NCBI GenBank assembly: GCA_019448385.1
Contig: JAGTXO010000022.1
Coordinates: forward strand, 255,501 to 319,500
DNA length: 64,000 nucleotides
Reading direction: 5' to 3'
From: Diacronema lutheri
Lineage: Eukaryota > Haptophyta > Pavlovophyceae > Pavlovales > Pavlovaceae
Under the pieces are notes generated by a model that saw only the letters and a program-made list of their open reading frames with translations, was not told the origin of the DNA and did not search any database. The position numbers and the translations under genes were made by a program. Shown here in pieces: positions 40,163 through 51,087 of the stretch; position 1 is the first letter of the stretch, and the number at the start of each line of letters is the position of its first letter.

Positions 40163-42104
40163 GTCGGTTGAGCCCTAGCGTTAGATTAGGAAGCACTTTT
40201 TTACCGCTGAACTCCGCCTTCCCGCCGTGCTGCCAACTTGCTCGCCACCGATCGCCAACTGCAGATCAACCTGAGCGGTGCCCTGACCGTCGAGTGTGGT
40301 GCCGATTGTGACGCACGATGTCCTCACGCCCTCGCAACCGAGCGAGTCGTGTTGCATGCAGATGCGAGTACGGTGCACGCACTGCGAAATACCCGGTTAG
40401 TTTAAGTGCAAGCCCGATTTTGACCAACTTTGCACGTAGCTGGGCGTCGAGTGGAAGCTAGGGCGAAGTCGCGCCCATGAAGTGTTTCACCGAGTCGGGG
40501 CAAAAGAGGCCGCAGCCGGAAAAAATTGGCCTTAAACGTGACGTGGCCGCCTTGGAGAAAACTAATCGAACCCTCTCCATATGGCGAGAAAACAAGTGGG
40601 AGGTTGGAATAGCATCTGTTGTGGATGCTTTCGTTGATATTCCAGCCGCTGTTGTGGATGCGGCTGAGTTGGAGTGCTACCGACGCTGTTGCGAGGATGA
40701 TTCGGGACAGCATCGTGGCAACAAGTCGTGCCAGGAGATATCGTAGTGCTCGCCGCGATAGCGGCAATGGTCAATCTGCGCCTTGCTTGCTCCCGCTGCG
40801 CTCCTTCGCTTGCCGTATGCGTGCTTCTCAATGTGAGCTTCTTGCAAAAATACAGGTAGATCACAAAGTCCTTGGCGACCATGCGCCTCGCGCTCGCCTG
40901 CGGATAAAGAACGTCAGTATTCAGGCCAGAACTACGCTCTCTTGTTCTCGGCCATCTGCACTACCTCAACCTATGTGTTTCTTGAGCTTCTTCTGCTCGT
41001 CGAGCCACTCGCATGTCTTTCGGCATAGCTCGCTGGGCTCTCCACCGCGTCGACTGGCCACGGCGGCTTGGCGAGCTACGCGGTAAACGAGAAGCCAGAC
41101 GAGCGAAAGCTGGAGGCGCTGTCGCTCGCGCATTGGGCATTCGCCGTCACAACAGAACGATATGTGCAGTTGAAACAGCAAGAGCTATCGCGGCCGCATG
41201 TGGTCGGGCGCAAGCGTCGTGTGGGCGAGAGTGCAACAACAAATGCTTGCGACGTCTCTTCAGCCTGGCAAGCGATTGCACACTGCGACTTTGTCAATGT
41301 CTAGGTGCCATCCTCATGACGATAGACGACGAGGACCGTCGGTCAAGATCGTCAAACACAACGACAGCAAGACCAATTTGCACGCGGTGGGCGTTCACAG
41401 TGGCTGGTGCACGGCGTTATTAGCGTGCGCCCTGAACGGCCACCTAATTTGTTTCTCCTGCATGCACACGTGCCATCGGGCACGTGAGCACCCAGCGGAT
41501 CATTGGCCTTGGCGCAGCACAAATGCTCGCCGCCTGCGCCCGCGTGCTTCGCGCGCCAGCTGCTGCGCGGCTGCGCGGCAACGTACATGCCGCTGAGCTC
41601 CTGCTCGTGATCAGCCAGCATCTGGGCGCGCATGTTCTCGCGTGATAATAGATCGTGACAGCGCGACCAGCGTCCCTTGGCTGCCGGAAGGGTGGCATGT
41701 CGTCAGCTCGGAATGAGACGTCTGCCCACATGGTTTTGACCATCTTGTCCATGCGCTTGGGCAGAGATCGTGCTTGGCGTTCATGCGATTAAGAAGCGAT
41801 GTGATCCCGTCTTAAGCAAACGCGTGGTAGCCCTCCCCAGTGACGAACCTTCTTAACAAGCAGCGCGTTAGGCGCTTCCCGCCGGGAAGCGAAGTCAGAT
41901 TCCACAATGAAATCGTACTCCTGGTCCACGTCGAGGGGAGGGGGTCGTAAGGCAATCGTATTTCGCAATTTAAAAAGGCGTAGGATAGCGCCCCCCTCTC
42001 CCCCCCCCCCCCCCCCCCCTCCTCCCCGCGGCGGTGGCGACGTCGACGGCAACGTGCCGCGCGCCAGCCCGCAGCACGCACCGTCGGCATGGCTCAGGTT
42101 GCGC

Positions 42105-42745
42105 GTGGAGTTGGCGGCGCATTGCCTGTGCGCACGGCTGCGCGCGGCGCACACGCCAGCGCGACCGCGCGCGCCGCGCCCGCCGGCAGCGGCGCGTTCG
42201 GGTCGACGGCGCGCCGCGCGCGCACGACGCGCGGCTGCGCGCCGTCGCGGCGCCAGCGGCGCCCGCCACGCCCGTCACGGCTTTCATTGCCGCGCTTGTC
42301 GCGTCGTTCGCGTGCGGGGCGTTCGCGTTCGTTGCGCTCCTCGCCGTCGAAATCGCCTCCCACACGGCGGCGCGCGCTCGCGCGGCGCAGCGTTGACTGG
42401 CGGGCGCAGCGCGCGGCGTTCAAAACGGGCTCTCAGCCGCCACGCGCGCAGCGCACCGTGGCGGCGGCGAGGCGGCGGCGCGCGCAGGCGAAGGGCCGTG
42501 CCCGGCGTGGCAGGCGCGGCTGCCGTGTGCGGCGTCGGCGCCTGCAGCAGCTGCACGTGCGGCAAGTGCGCGTGCGGCGGCCGTCGGGCGGCCGTGCTTG
42601 CGCGCGCGCAGATTAGATGGCGGCGTGGTCGGTTGCGCGGTCGAGCCGCTGCTCGCTGCCGGCTGTGATGCGCAGGGCGGCGGGGCGCGGTGCAAATGCG
42701 GCTGCGCGCCCTGACGCCGAGGAGCAACGTCGGGGCTTTGATGAA
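42105..42745. repeat. GC-rich 3' segment of the F-box/ankyrin module, copy D (inverted)
   Basis: Third copy of the segment described at 1300-1850, here in inverted orientation behind the minus-strand ankyrin gene. The plus strand keeps the hydrophobic stretch (ALVASFACGAFAFVALLAV) at about 42285-42345 and the GGARCKCGCAP end near 42711. Its far border is a C tract (42000-42020), as the far border of copy B is a G tract. Confidence 0.5.
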
Positions 42746-42893
42746 AGACGGAAACCCAGGTTCGGCCCGGTTTCCTTGTTAACGGATTGAATCGCACGGG
42801 CATCGAGTATGGGTACGCAAAGGGCAGCAGCAGCAACCTGGACAGCTCGCATCTGGCCGATTCAGAGGTGGGATGGGGGAGGGTGCCGAATTG

Positions 42894-44468
42894 TTACGGC
42901 AGCTGCTGCAGCGCCAGCTGCGCTGCAACCCAATCGGCCACACGCGCGTTGCCAGAAGAGAGCGCTTCCTCCAAGCAATCCTCCGCATCCCACTCGCAGC
43001 CGTGCTCTCGTGCCCACTGCAGCACCTCGAGGTGGCCATTCTTAGCTGCAGCCGAGCACGTGTCGATGTCCCATTCGCAGCCGTGCTCCCGTGCCCACTG
43101 CAGCACCTCGAGGTGGCCATTCTTGGCTGCAGCCGAGCACGTGTCGATGTCCCATTCGCAGCCGTGCTCGCGTGCCCACTGCAGCACCTCGAGGTGGCCA
43201 CCCCCAGCTGCAGCCGAACACGTGTTGCTGTCCCACTCACAGCCGTGCTCTCGCGCCCACTGCAGCACCTCGAGGTGGCCACTCTCAGCTGCACCCGAGC
43301 ACGTGTAGCTGTCCCACTCGCAGCCGTGCTCTCGCGCCCACTGCAGCATCTCGAGTCGGCCAGCCTTGGCCGCAGCGTAGCACGTGTTCCTGTCCCACTC
43401 GCAGCCGTGATCGCGTGCCCAGTGCAGGACCGCAGGGTGGCCACCCCAAGCTGCAGAGGAGCACGTGCTGCTGTCCCACTCGCAGCCGTGCTCTCGCGCC
43501 CACTGCAGCATCTCCAGGTGTCCACCTTGGGCTGCAAAGGCGCACGTTTCGCTGTCCCACTCACAGCCGAACTCTCGCGCCCACTGCAGCACCTCGAGGT
43601 GGCCACCCCGAGCTGCAGAGGAGCACGTGTCGCTGTCCCAATCGCAGTCGTGCTCTCGCGCCCACTGCAGCACCTCGAGGTGGCCATCCCCAGCTGCAAA
43701 TGAGCACGTGCTGCTGTCCCACTCGCAGCCGTGCTCTCGCGCCCACTGCAGCACCTCGAGGTGGCCACCCCAGGCTGCAACGGAGCACGTGTAAATGTTC
43801 CACTCGCAGCCGTGCTCTCGCGCCCACTGCAGCACCTCGAGGTGGCCACCCTTGGCTGCAGCGCAGCACGTGCTGCTGTCCCACTCGCAGCCGTGCTCTC
43901 GCGCCCACTGCAGCACCTCGAGGTGGCCACCCTTGGCTGCAACGGAGCACGTGCGGCTGTCCCACTCGCAGCCGTGATCTCGCGCCCACTGAAGCACCTC
44001 GAGGTGGCCACCCGCAGCTGCAGCGGAGCACGTGCAGCTGTCCCACTTGCAGCCGTGCTCTCGCGCCCACTGCAGCACCTCGAGATTGCCAACCCCAGCT
44101 GCTTCGGAGCACGTGTTGCTGTCCCACTTGCAGCCACGCTCGCGCAGCCACGTGATCGAGCCGACGCACCCAGCCCTCGCCGCCAGCGCGCACAGCTCGA
44201 TCTGCTCCCGCGCGGAAAACGCGGCCGAGCGGAAGCCGGGAAGATCCCACGCCCAACCGGCGAGCGCGCGCGAGCGCAGCATCGCAGAGTGCGGCGTGCG
44301 CGTCGGTGCGGGAAGCGCGTGCGCAAAGGCGCGGCACGACGCGCGCACGCACAGCGCGTCCTCCGGCCCGATGAGCGTGCCGACGCGCGCGAGCACGTCG
44401 GCGGGCAGCCGCATGACTGTGTCCGCGCGCTCGGCGGGCGCGCGCGCCGTCGTCCGCCTCGTCAGCAT
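42894..44468 (-). CDS. F-box/ankyrin-repeat protein, copy D (complete)
   Basis: 524 residues, uninterrupted. The N-terminal F-box-like segment MRLPADVLARVGTLIGPEDA is followed by CVRASCRAFAHAL, a linker helix region (REQIELCALAARAGCVGSI) and 15 repeats of 27 residues with the invariant W-A-R-E-H-G-C-E-W core. It ends in ALSSGNARVADW and AALALQQLP-type sequence (QLALQQLP). It is the reference copy for the broken copies B and C and the partial copy A. Conserved Cys pairs (G-C-E-W ... T-C) recur once per unit. Family inference: adaptor that binds targets by its repeats and SCF by its F-box. Divergent from the reverse-transcriptase relic at 44633. Confidence 0.85.
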   Translation of the reverse strand: MLTRRTTARAPAERADTVMRLPADVLARVGTLIGPEDALCVRASCRAFAHALPAPTRTPHSAMLRSRALAGWAWDLPGFRSAAFSAREQIELCALAARAGCVGSITWLRERGCKWDSNTCSEAAGVGNLEVLQWAREHGCKWDSCTCSAAAAGGHLEVLQWARDHGCEWDSRTCSVAAKGGHLEVLQWAREHGCEWDSSTCCAAAKGGHLEVLQWAREHGCEWNIYTCSVAAWGGHLEVLQWAREHGCEWDSSTCSFAAGDGHLEVLQWAREHDCDWDSDTCSSAARGGHLEVLQWAREFGCEWDSETCAFAAQGGHLEMLQWAREHGCEWDSSTCSSAAWGGHPAVLHWARDHGCEWDRNTCYAAAKAGRLEMLQWAREHGCEWDSYTCSGAAESGHLEVLQWAREHGCEWDSNTCSAAAGGGHLEVLQWAREHGCEWDIDTCSAAAKNGHLEVLQWAREHGCEWDIDTCSAAAKNGHLEVLQWAREHGCEWDAEDCLEEALSSGNARVADWVAAQLALQQLP

Positions 44469-44632
44469 CAGCGGGCAGACGCGCTTTCGGCAAGCGGGGC
44501 AGTGGCACGCGCTGCGAGGTCGACTCGACGACCGCCGCCCTTCGGTGACGCGCGCTCTTCGCCAAGCGTGAAGCCCCGGGGCGGCCCGGACATATTACAC
44601 AGGATGGAAAGCGCCGGACTCTCGGTTCTCGG

Positions 44633-45760
44633 TTGTGCGCCCGATCCCGGCCGCCTTCCACGGCGGGCAACGGCGTCGCGCAGGACCACGTCGCAAAGCT
44701 CCGCCATACCTCCGCTCTCGACCTGCTCGCCTCGCTCGCTCGCGGCTTTGCTGTCACGTTCGCCCGGCGCGAGGACGCGGATATCTTTGGCTTCGTGCTC
44801 GCCGGCGTGCCGCCGACCGGGCGCGCGGCTCTGCGGCGTCGGCGCGTGCCCACCGTCGATCTGGTCGTCGTGCTCAACGGTGCGGGCTCGGCGCCCCTGC
44901 TCGTACAGACGCTGTGTGATTGTATGCCGCCGTCAGGCTGATCGACCAAAGCGACTTTGGCGGCAGGCTCCTCACGTCCTCCGGCCTAGCCGACCTCCGC
45001 GACCAGTGCATCCTTGCCGAGCTCGCGCAAAAGCACCCGCAGAGCCGCGCGCCGATTCGCGCCGACTACATCGCAGATCAGACCATCGACCGGATCACGA
45101 TCAACGAAGCCACGCTCGTGCAGGTTCTACGCAAACTCGACCCACACGTCGCGCCAGCCCCGGCGGTTGGAATAACGCAACGCTCCGTGCGCTGAGCTTC
45201 ACCGACTCCTTTGCGAGACCGGTAGCCAGTAAGATCGTCATCTCGCTCGAGAGCTGTTCGTCAACAAATTTCAACACCGTGGAACGCGGCGCGATCGAGG
45301 CCGCGCTCGCCGCAAGCGACAATCCGCCGCGTGTCCGCGCGCTCGCGCGCCTCGCCGTTACGGTGCTCAACCCCGCGCGAGCCCCATCGTCTTTGGTCTT
45401 GGGCGAGAACGCACGATTGCGCCCTTCGCATGCATGCAGGGCGTACAGCAGGGGCCGGTCGAGGGCATGCCGTTCTTCTGCGCCGCGCTGCACAACGTCT
45501 TCGCCCCGAGCCACCTGCCGCAGTCCGTGCGCATTGTCGCTTTCGCGGACGACGTGTCCATCGTGGGCGAGCCGACCGAGTTGCACGCCGTCGTGGGCCC
45601 GCTCGGCGACGCGCTCCGCAGCAGGCTTCATCTCGACTTTCAGCCGCACAAGTTCAAGTGTGCCTCGCACCCGGATGCCGACGCGATAATGCGCGCGATT
45701 GTCTTCGCCTTCCCATGCGGCGAGGTGCCTGACGAGATGCCCTGCGCGTAGGCGGCTGCC
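44633..45760 (+). mobile_element. Reverse-transcriptase element relic, copy D
   Basis: The longest of the three copies. Parts in order: the conserved 5' segment (GFAVTFARREDADIFGFV, 44633-44941); an RT-upstream segment (DQTIDRITINEATLVQVL, 44920-45195); a region ending FNTVERGAIEAALAASDNP; then QQGPVEGMPFFCAALHNVF and the box AFADDVSIVGEP, ending at about 45751. It is a fossil with several breaks; the family is undetermined and no terminal repeats were seen. Same head-to-head placement relative to the F-box/ankyrin gene as in copies B and C. Confidence 0.65.
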
Positions 45761-45810
45761 CCCTCCCCCCTCACACTCGCTTGTGTCGATACACTGGCAT
45801 CCTAAGCCTC

Positions 45811-45910
45811 GCTTGTTCGTCAGAGCAACTCAACGATCGCAAGAGCAAGCTCAACGTTCGCGTGTAGTCAGCTTGTTCGCCAGAGCAACTCAACGGTCGC
45901 AAGAGCGAGC
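45811..45910. repeat. 40-bp direct repeats, 60-bp period, at the 3' end of the RSH gene
   Basis: gcttgttcg(t/c)cagagcaact at 45811 and 45871, each followed by a further 20 matching bases with two differences. The second unit encodes the last residues (ATVELLWRTS) and stop of the RSH-LHC protein, so the first is a duplicated coding end lying just downstream of the gene. Confidence 0.85.
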
Positions 45911-48600
45911 CCCGTAAGGTGAAGCATTGCCACGCGCCCGGCGGCACGCTCAAACTCGGCAGCTGACGGGCGAGTAGATTCGGTGGGGGCCTGCATCGCC
46001 TGGCGCTCCGACCTTGCGCCCGGGGTTTGCACCGCCATTGGCTGGGGTGCGCTGCGTCGCGCAGGCAGAGGGGCTGCTGGCCCCCTGTCTGCAGCACGCA
46101 GCGCTGCAAGCCGTTCGCTTACCGAACCAGCTCCAAGGTCGCGCACAGAATTGCGCTCGGCCTCGGCATGCCTCGAGAGGTTGAGGTTGAGGCCTTCGAC
46201 CAGCCCGCACACGCTGAGCAGCACGCACCATGCAGTCCACGCACCGCCGCTGACCTGCGTGTCCGAATTGTAAATGGCTGATTCGGCAGCCCTCGTGAAA
46301 GCCGTCCAGACAAATGGTGGGAAAGACAAGTCGTCGAGCAGCGATCCGGTAGAGGACGTGGCTGCGCCAAGCATGCCTTCGGTAGAGCCTCCGACCCACG
46401 CTCGCAAAAGTAGGTGCGCCACCGCGAGCAGCGCGATGCGTCCATGCTTCAACTCGGCCTCGGCCAGACGCGGACTCCATCTCGAGGTCAATGCTTTGGT
46501 CGTCGGCGCGAACGCTCCTTGCGCTGCGCGGGCAGTCAGCGACGACCAGGCGCGCGCAGCGCGCGCATCGATTCCCAACGCTTGGAGGGGGCGGCGCGCG
46601 CTGCCACTGGAGCCTTCCGAGTCGGTCGCCGTCAGTGCCTCAGCCGTCTGTGCAGCAGACGGACCGGGAAAGTCGTCGGCGCGCACGAATGCCCAACCGT
46701 GCGCGGGACCACGCGCGCGAAGGGCTGCAGACAGTCGCGCCGTTGCGGTGGATAGCTGCTGCACGTCGCGGTGGAAGGCCAGGAGGTCGCCTGTGCATTG
46801 CAGCGCACGGCGCGGCGCGAGCAACGCGCCATTATGATGTGTGCAGGGTGACATTTCCGATTCGCGCGAACGCATGACCCGCCTCGCGCACCTGTTCGCA
46901 ACTTGGTGCTGAGTGCCGCCATCTTGCCGTTTACGGTGGCGCGAAGCGAAGTGGACGAAGACGCCTCTGCGATCGCACGCGGACAGCAGATGGGCGCGAC
47001 ACACAAGCAACAGCGACGTGGGTAAGTCGTGTCGCAACCGCAGCGCAAAACGCAGCGCGTAACGCAACGCACCGTCGATCCATTGCATCACGCGCGCGGC
47101 ATCGCCAACGTTGGCGCCGCGCGGTAGCGAGAGGACCTGCCCTCCTTGTGTCGTGACCAGCACTTCGCGCTCGAGAACTGCACGTCGCACAGAGCGCACG
47201 AGCCGCGCTGTTCGGTCGAGCGCGGCCAACTCCGAGTCCTCTTCGATCTCGTCGGCGACTCTTTGCGGCGCGCTCTGCGAAGCTTTGAGCGCCACATTGA
47301 AATGCGGGCCCCGCAGCGGGCGGGCGCTCGTTGACGGCTGCAGAAGCGCGTCCGTCTCGAGCACCGCGCCGACGGATGCGGAAGCGGCTGCTGCCCGCTC
47401 CTCCTCCTCCGCCATGCACTCCGCAGCCGCGGTGAGCCAGATGGATGCGGCCGCGGCCATCCGCGGCTCGGTAGGCGCACACACGGCAGTGGCCGTTGCC
47501 GCGCTCGCGCCGCTTCCTGGCCCAAGTGCGGACGTTGCGCGATCGTCGTCGCTCGCCTCCGGATCGACGACGCCCTCGTGCCCGCCGCGCCTCGCCGAGG
47601 GTGGCGTATGCGGCGCGCGCGCCCGTTGCGCGGAGGAGAGGAGCGGCGAGCGCGGCTCCTTGTAGATCCAATGCGCGGCCGAGCCAAACTGAGACTGCCA
47701 GTGCATTTGCGAAGAGCGCACTTGCACCTCTGCCTGCAGCGAGCCCCAGACGACTGTGCTGTGGAGCGACTTGTAGCCGTTGGGCTTTGGCGCGCTGATG
47801 TAGTCCTTGTCTCGCCCAGTAACGGGAGCCCACACGCGATGGGTGACATCCATGATGCGCCGCGCGATGGTCAGATCGAGCGCGGCCGCCGCATCCGCTG
47901 CGATGCCAGCCGGATAGTTTGGCTCAAAGACGACGCGCAGGCCGAGGATGTCGGCGAGCGACGCGAGAGCGCCCGGTGTGCTGGCGGCGGGCGCGCCCGC
48001 CGCGCCGCTCGCGGGCGCCGCGCGGCGAGAGTCCGGCAGGCGAGAGTCCGGCGTTGGGCCCGCGTCTGCCGCCGCTGCCGCGCGCGATGCTGCGCGGCTC
48101 GTCGCCCTGCTCGCGTGAAGCTTTTGCCAGACGGAGAAGGGCTCCTTGAGGCGCGCGGCAACGCTGATCGCGAGCGTGCTGCGGTTCAGCCACTCGTCTG
48201 CCGCGAGCGCTTTGACCAGCCGGCTGCGCTGGTGCTGCAGCGAGGGGCTGCAGTCCGTGCGCAGTCTGCCCATCTCGCTGTGCAGCGCAGCGCACTCGCG
48301 CGGCCGCAGCAGCTCGAAGCACAGCGCCTCGAGCTCAGACTTGAGCGACCACATGTTGAGACGGTGCGCGAGCGGCGCGAAAAGCTCGAGCGCCTCCCGC
48401 GCGAGCGCCTCGCGTCGCGCGGCGGGCAACGCCGCCGCGTCGCGCAGCTCGAGCACGCGCGTGGCGAGGAAGACGAAGACCGCGCGCGAGTCCGGCGAGA
48501 GCACGAGCACGAGCTGGCGCACCCTGTCCGCGTGCTCCCCTGAGGTCGAGTGCGCGAGGCCGGACGACCTCAGCACGGACAGCGTGCGCGAAACCTGGCG

Positions 48601-48642
<42 letters not shown>

Positions 48643-49128
48643 GGGGAAGGATGAACGGTGGTGAGGTCCCATCTCTGCATCACGTTTTGAGCGCAACGGG
48701 CTGAAAGACGCTCGCACTCGCGTGGGTGCGCGCGCGCGTGGTGGCCGAAGGGCGGTGTGCGCAAAGTGGACTCACCTTTAAAATCTGCTGCAGAAGCGGC
48801 GCATCGCTGCCGCACAGTGTCTCGCCATCCGCCACACTCAGCTCACCTGACAGCACCGCGCCGTGCAGCAGCGCAGCGACAATCGCTGCCGAGTCGATGC
48901 GCAGCCGCGCGAGCAGCTCCGCAAGTCCGACCGCTCTCGCAATCCCAACCGCGTCGCGCGGCTCCACTCGGCAGCAGCCTTGCGCCTGCGAAGCGACGTG
49001 GCGCGGTCGGGGCGTGCCCGGCCAAGGGCGGCCAGCGCCGGGGACATGGATGGGCATGGCGAAATGCACGATGAGAGCGCGCGTGATCGCAGGCAAAGGC
49101 TGCGGCCAAGTCGGCGCGTGCGCCCTCC

Positions 49129-49181
<53 letters not shown>

Positions 49182-49783
49182 TTTCCCCTGCGAGCGACAC
49201 TTCGCATGCGGCGGACGAGAGAGCGCGCGCGCGTGCATGAGCGCTCGCCGGGTCGCGCGTTGCGCACCTGATAGGCCACGTCGAGCGCCGTCAGCACACG
49301 AGTTTGCTCCGGAATAGAGCAATGGCCGAGGCGAGACGCCAGCCCGGCGCGCAGCTCGCCGAGCTCTTTCGCCTCGGCATCCGTCAGGCACCAGCCGTTG
49401 CTCGCTCCGAGGGAGACGGCGCCGGGCGCGGCGCCTCCGGCGTCGTCGCCCCATGCCCAGTCCCTCGCGAAAGGCGAGTTCGGCCGAACGTAGAGATCAT
49501 CGTGCACGGGGTACGGCGCCGCGCTCAGCGTGGGCGTGCGAGTGGGCGCGTCAGACGGCTCCGGCCATCGCCGCGCGCCGGGAACGCCCTCAGCGCCTGC
49601 CAAGCGCTCGCGCACGGCGCGCGGTGGCGCGCCGTCGTCGCCATCGAAGAGAGCGGAGGACGCAGACGAGCGCGGAGATGCGGCCGCGCGCAGCGTGGGC
49701 GCTTTGAGCCCGCCCGCCCCGCCGAGCGCGGCGAGAAACAAGAGGGCGGCCGGCCTTCCCAACACCATTCCACCTTTATCCAT
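45868..49783 (-). CDS. Plastid RelA/SpoT homologue with TGS and C-terminal light-harvesting-like domain
   Basis: Exons 49783-49268, 48985-48776, 48594-47073, 46966-46892 and 46790-45868; all phases agree; 1081 residues. N-terminal signal (MVLGRPAALLFLAALGGAGG) plus an Ala/Ser-rich transit-like stretch. HD-type region: VGLAELLARLRIDSAAIVAALLHGAVL, with the hydrolase His-Asp pair replaced by His-Gly (213-214) and LATRVLELRD in place of L-A-D-R-L-H-N-M-R. Synthetase: RLKEPFSVWQKL, LADILGLRVVF, GRDKDYISAPKPNGYKSLH, EVQVRSSQMH, FGSAAHWIYK. TGS: VLVTTQGGQVLSLPRGANV and, after splicing, ATVNGKMAALSTKLRTGDLL. C-terminus: three light-harvesting-type helices, AELKHGRIALLAVAHLLL (about 888), WCVLLSVCGLVEGLNLNL and AGRVAMLHLTGLALATVELL (about 1065). 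Inference: a (p)ppGpp synthetase without hydrolase, tethered to thylakoid membranes. Divergent from TEX9, 126 bp apart. Confidence 0.85.
48602..48641. repeat. G/C homopolymer acting as an intron pyrimidine tract
   Basis: On the minus strand this is about 40 C directly before the acceptor cgccag of RSH exon 3. It sits exactly where a polypyrimidine tract is expected. Confidence 0.9.
49134..49179. repeat. C/G homopolymer inside RSH intron 1
   Basis: About 45 C on the plus strand, hence G on the sense strand of the RSH gene, in the middle of the 282-bp intron 1 (48986-49267). Confidence 0.9.
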
Positions 49784-49909
49784 GCCCGCTCCGGCACCCG
49801 GCCAGCAAGGCCGAAACCCGAGCGCGGCAAAAAAAGCTGTGCCCACTGCCCAAGGCAGACATCGTGGTGAAGAGAGAAGGGGGGAAGAGAGGACGGGCCA
49901 ACGGTCACG
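49784..49909. promoter_or_regulatory. Shared divergent promoter region, RSH / TEX9
   Basis: 126 bp between two start codons, holding a gcaaaaaaagc patch and a purine run gagagaagggggg. It must hold the core promoters or 5'UTRs of both genes. No specific factor site is recognised. Confidence 0.4.
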
Positions 49910-51087
49910 ATGGACGAGCTTGAGGCGCGCGAGGCGCAGCTGCTGGCGCTCAACGAGGAGCTCGACCGGCGCAAGGCGGCGCTGGTGAAGGGCGCGGAGG
50001 CGACAATCTTTGAACAGCAGCAGCGCATGCGTGAATTCGATTGCGGCGAAGGGCCCGCCGGCGACGAGTTTGACAGCCCGGCGCGCGATGCCGGCGTGCG
50101 CAGCCTGTCCGCTTCGGGCGAGGAGAACGAGGCGCCACTCGACATGGCGAGCGCGGTGCAAAGCGAGGGCTCGGCGGAGCGGCCGAGCGGCCGCGTTGCG
50201 CCCAGCACGGCGGAATCGAGCCCGTTTGCGGCGCCCACGCGGCGTAAAGACGCGCCGAGCGCCGCGCAGGCAGCTCTGCCCGGCGCGCCGGCGGCGCGCA
50301 GCGCGCCGAGCGGCGGTGTAGAGGCCACAGAATTGCCCGAGGTGACGGGCATGGGGCCGGAGGCCGCCATGCGCTACTATCGCGCCCGCGTGCAGGTGCA
50401 AAACGAGGAGCTCGAGCGGCTGCGCGCGCTCATGCAGCGCACGGTGCGTCGCGCGCCACGCGCCGCCACATACGCCACGCGCGCAGGGGCACGCTTACCA
50501 AGCCCTCGCGACTCTTCGACGCGTGCGTGCGCGCGTTGGCCGCGCGCTGTGCGCAGGCGTCTGAGTCCAAGGAGTGGGAGCTGCGCGCCTCTGAAGCGAC
50601 GGGCGCGCGCGCCAAGCTCGAGCGAGCCGCACGGGACGCGAGTGCGCGCGCCGAGCGCGAGCACAAGGCCAACGCCGAATTGCGCGCGCGTGCGGAGCAG
50701 CTCGAAGCGCAGCTCGGCGGCACGCGTCGCGAGGCCGACGGCGTCACGCGCGACGCGAAGGCTCGCTCAGCCGATGCGAAGGCCAAGGACGTGCGGCTCA
50801 ACCGTGCGCTCGAGGAGCTCGACAAGACGCGCGGTGCTCTCGCCGCGGCGCAAGCGGACGCGCGCGCGGCATCGGGGCCGGCGGCGCAGGCGGAGCGCGC
50901 GGCGCTCTCGGCAGAGAACGGGCGGCTGCGCAAGCAGAAGGCCGAGCTGCTCCTTGCCTTCAAGAAGCAGGCAAAGCTGGTCGACGTCCTCAAGCGGCAG
51001 AAGCTGCACGTCGAGGCGGCGCGCGCGCTGCAGTTCACCGAGGAGGAATTTTCAAAGGCGCTGCAGCTCGGCGAGCCGGCGCCTTGA
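49910..51087 (+). CDS. TEX9: TEX9-like coiled-coil protein
   Basis: Two exons, 49910-50443 and 50557-51087, phase 0, about 354 residues (vertebrate TEX9 is about 390). Starts MDELEAREAQLLALNEELD. The family signature TGMGPEAAMRYYRARV lies at about residue 146, followed by a long coiled coil. The C-terminal family block is very clear: KQKAELLLAFKKQAKLVDVL, then KRQKLHVEAARALQFTEEEF. TEX9 is linked to centriolar satellites and ciliated or flagellated lineages, so the organism probably forms flagella. Divergent from the RSH gene; its 3' end faces the Fanzor gene 420 bp away. Confidence 0.9.

Larger units (their letters stand above)
37400..41990. other. Gene-poor, lower-GC interval
   Basis: About 4.6 kb whose base composition is visibly closer to 50-55% GC (37440-38150 and 39950-41990), with a GC-rich island in the middle (38230-39550). 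ORFs on both strands are short (under about 180 residues) and none shows a domain I recognise, apart from the weak candidate at 39740-40162. It reads like decayed or non-coding sequence of different origin from the compact gene block. Confidence 0.55.

Noticed and set aside
40477-41304. Short ORFs such as VVDAFVDIPAAVVDAAELEC and ALSLAHWAFAVTTERYVQL
   Set aside because: Protein-like composition but no start context, neighbours or recognisable domain; in lower-GC DNA ORFs of this size are expected by chance.
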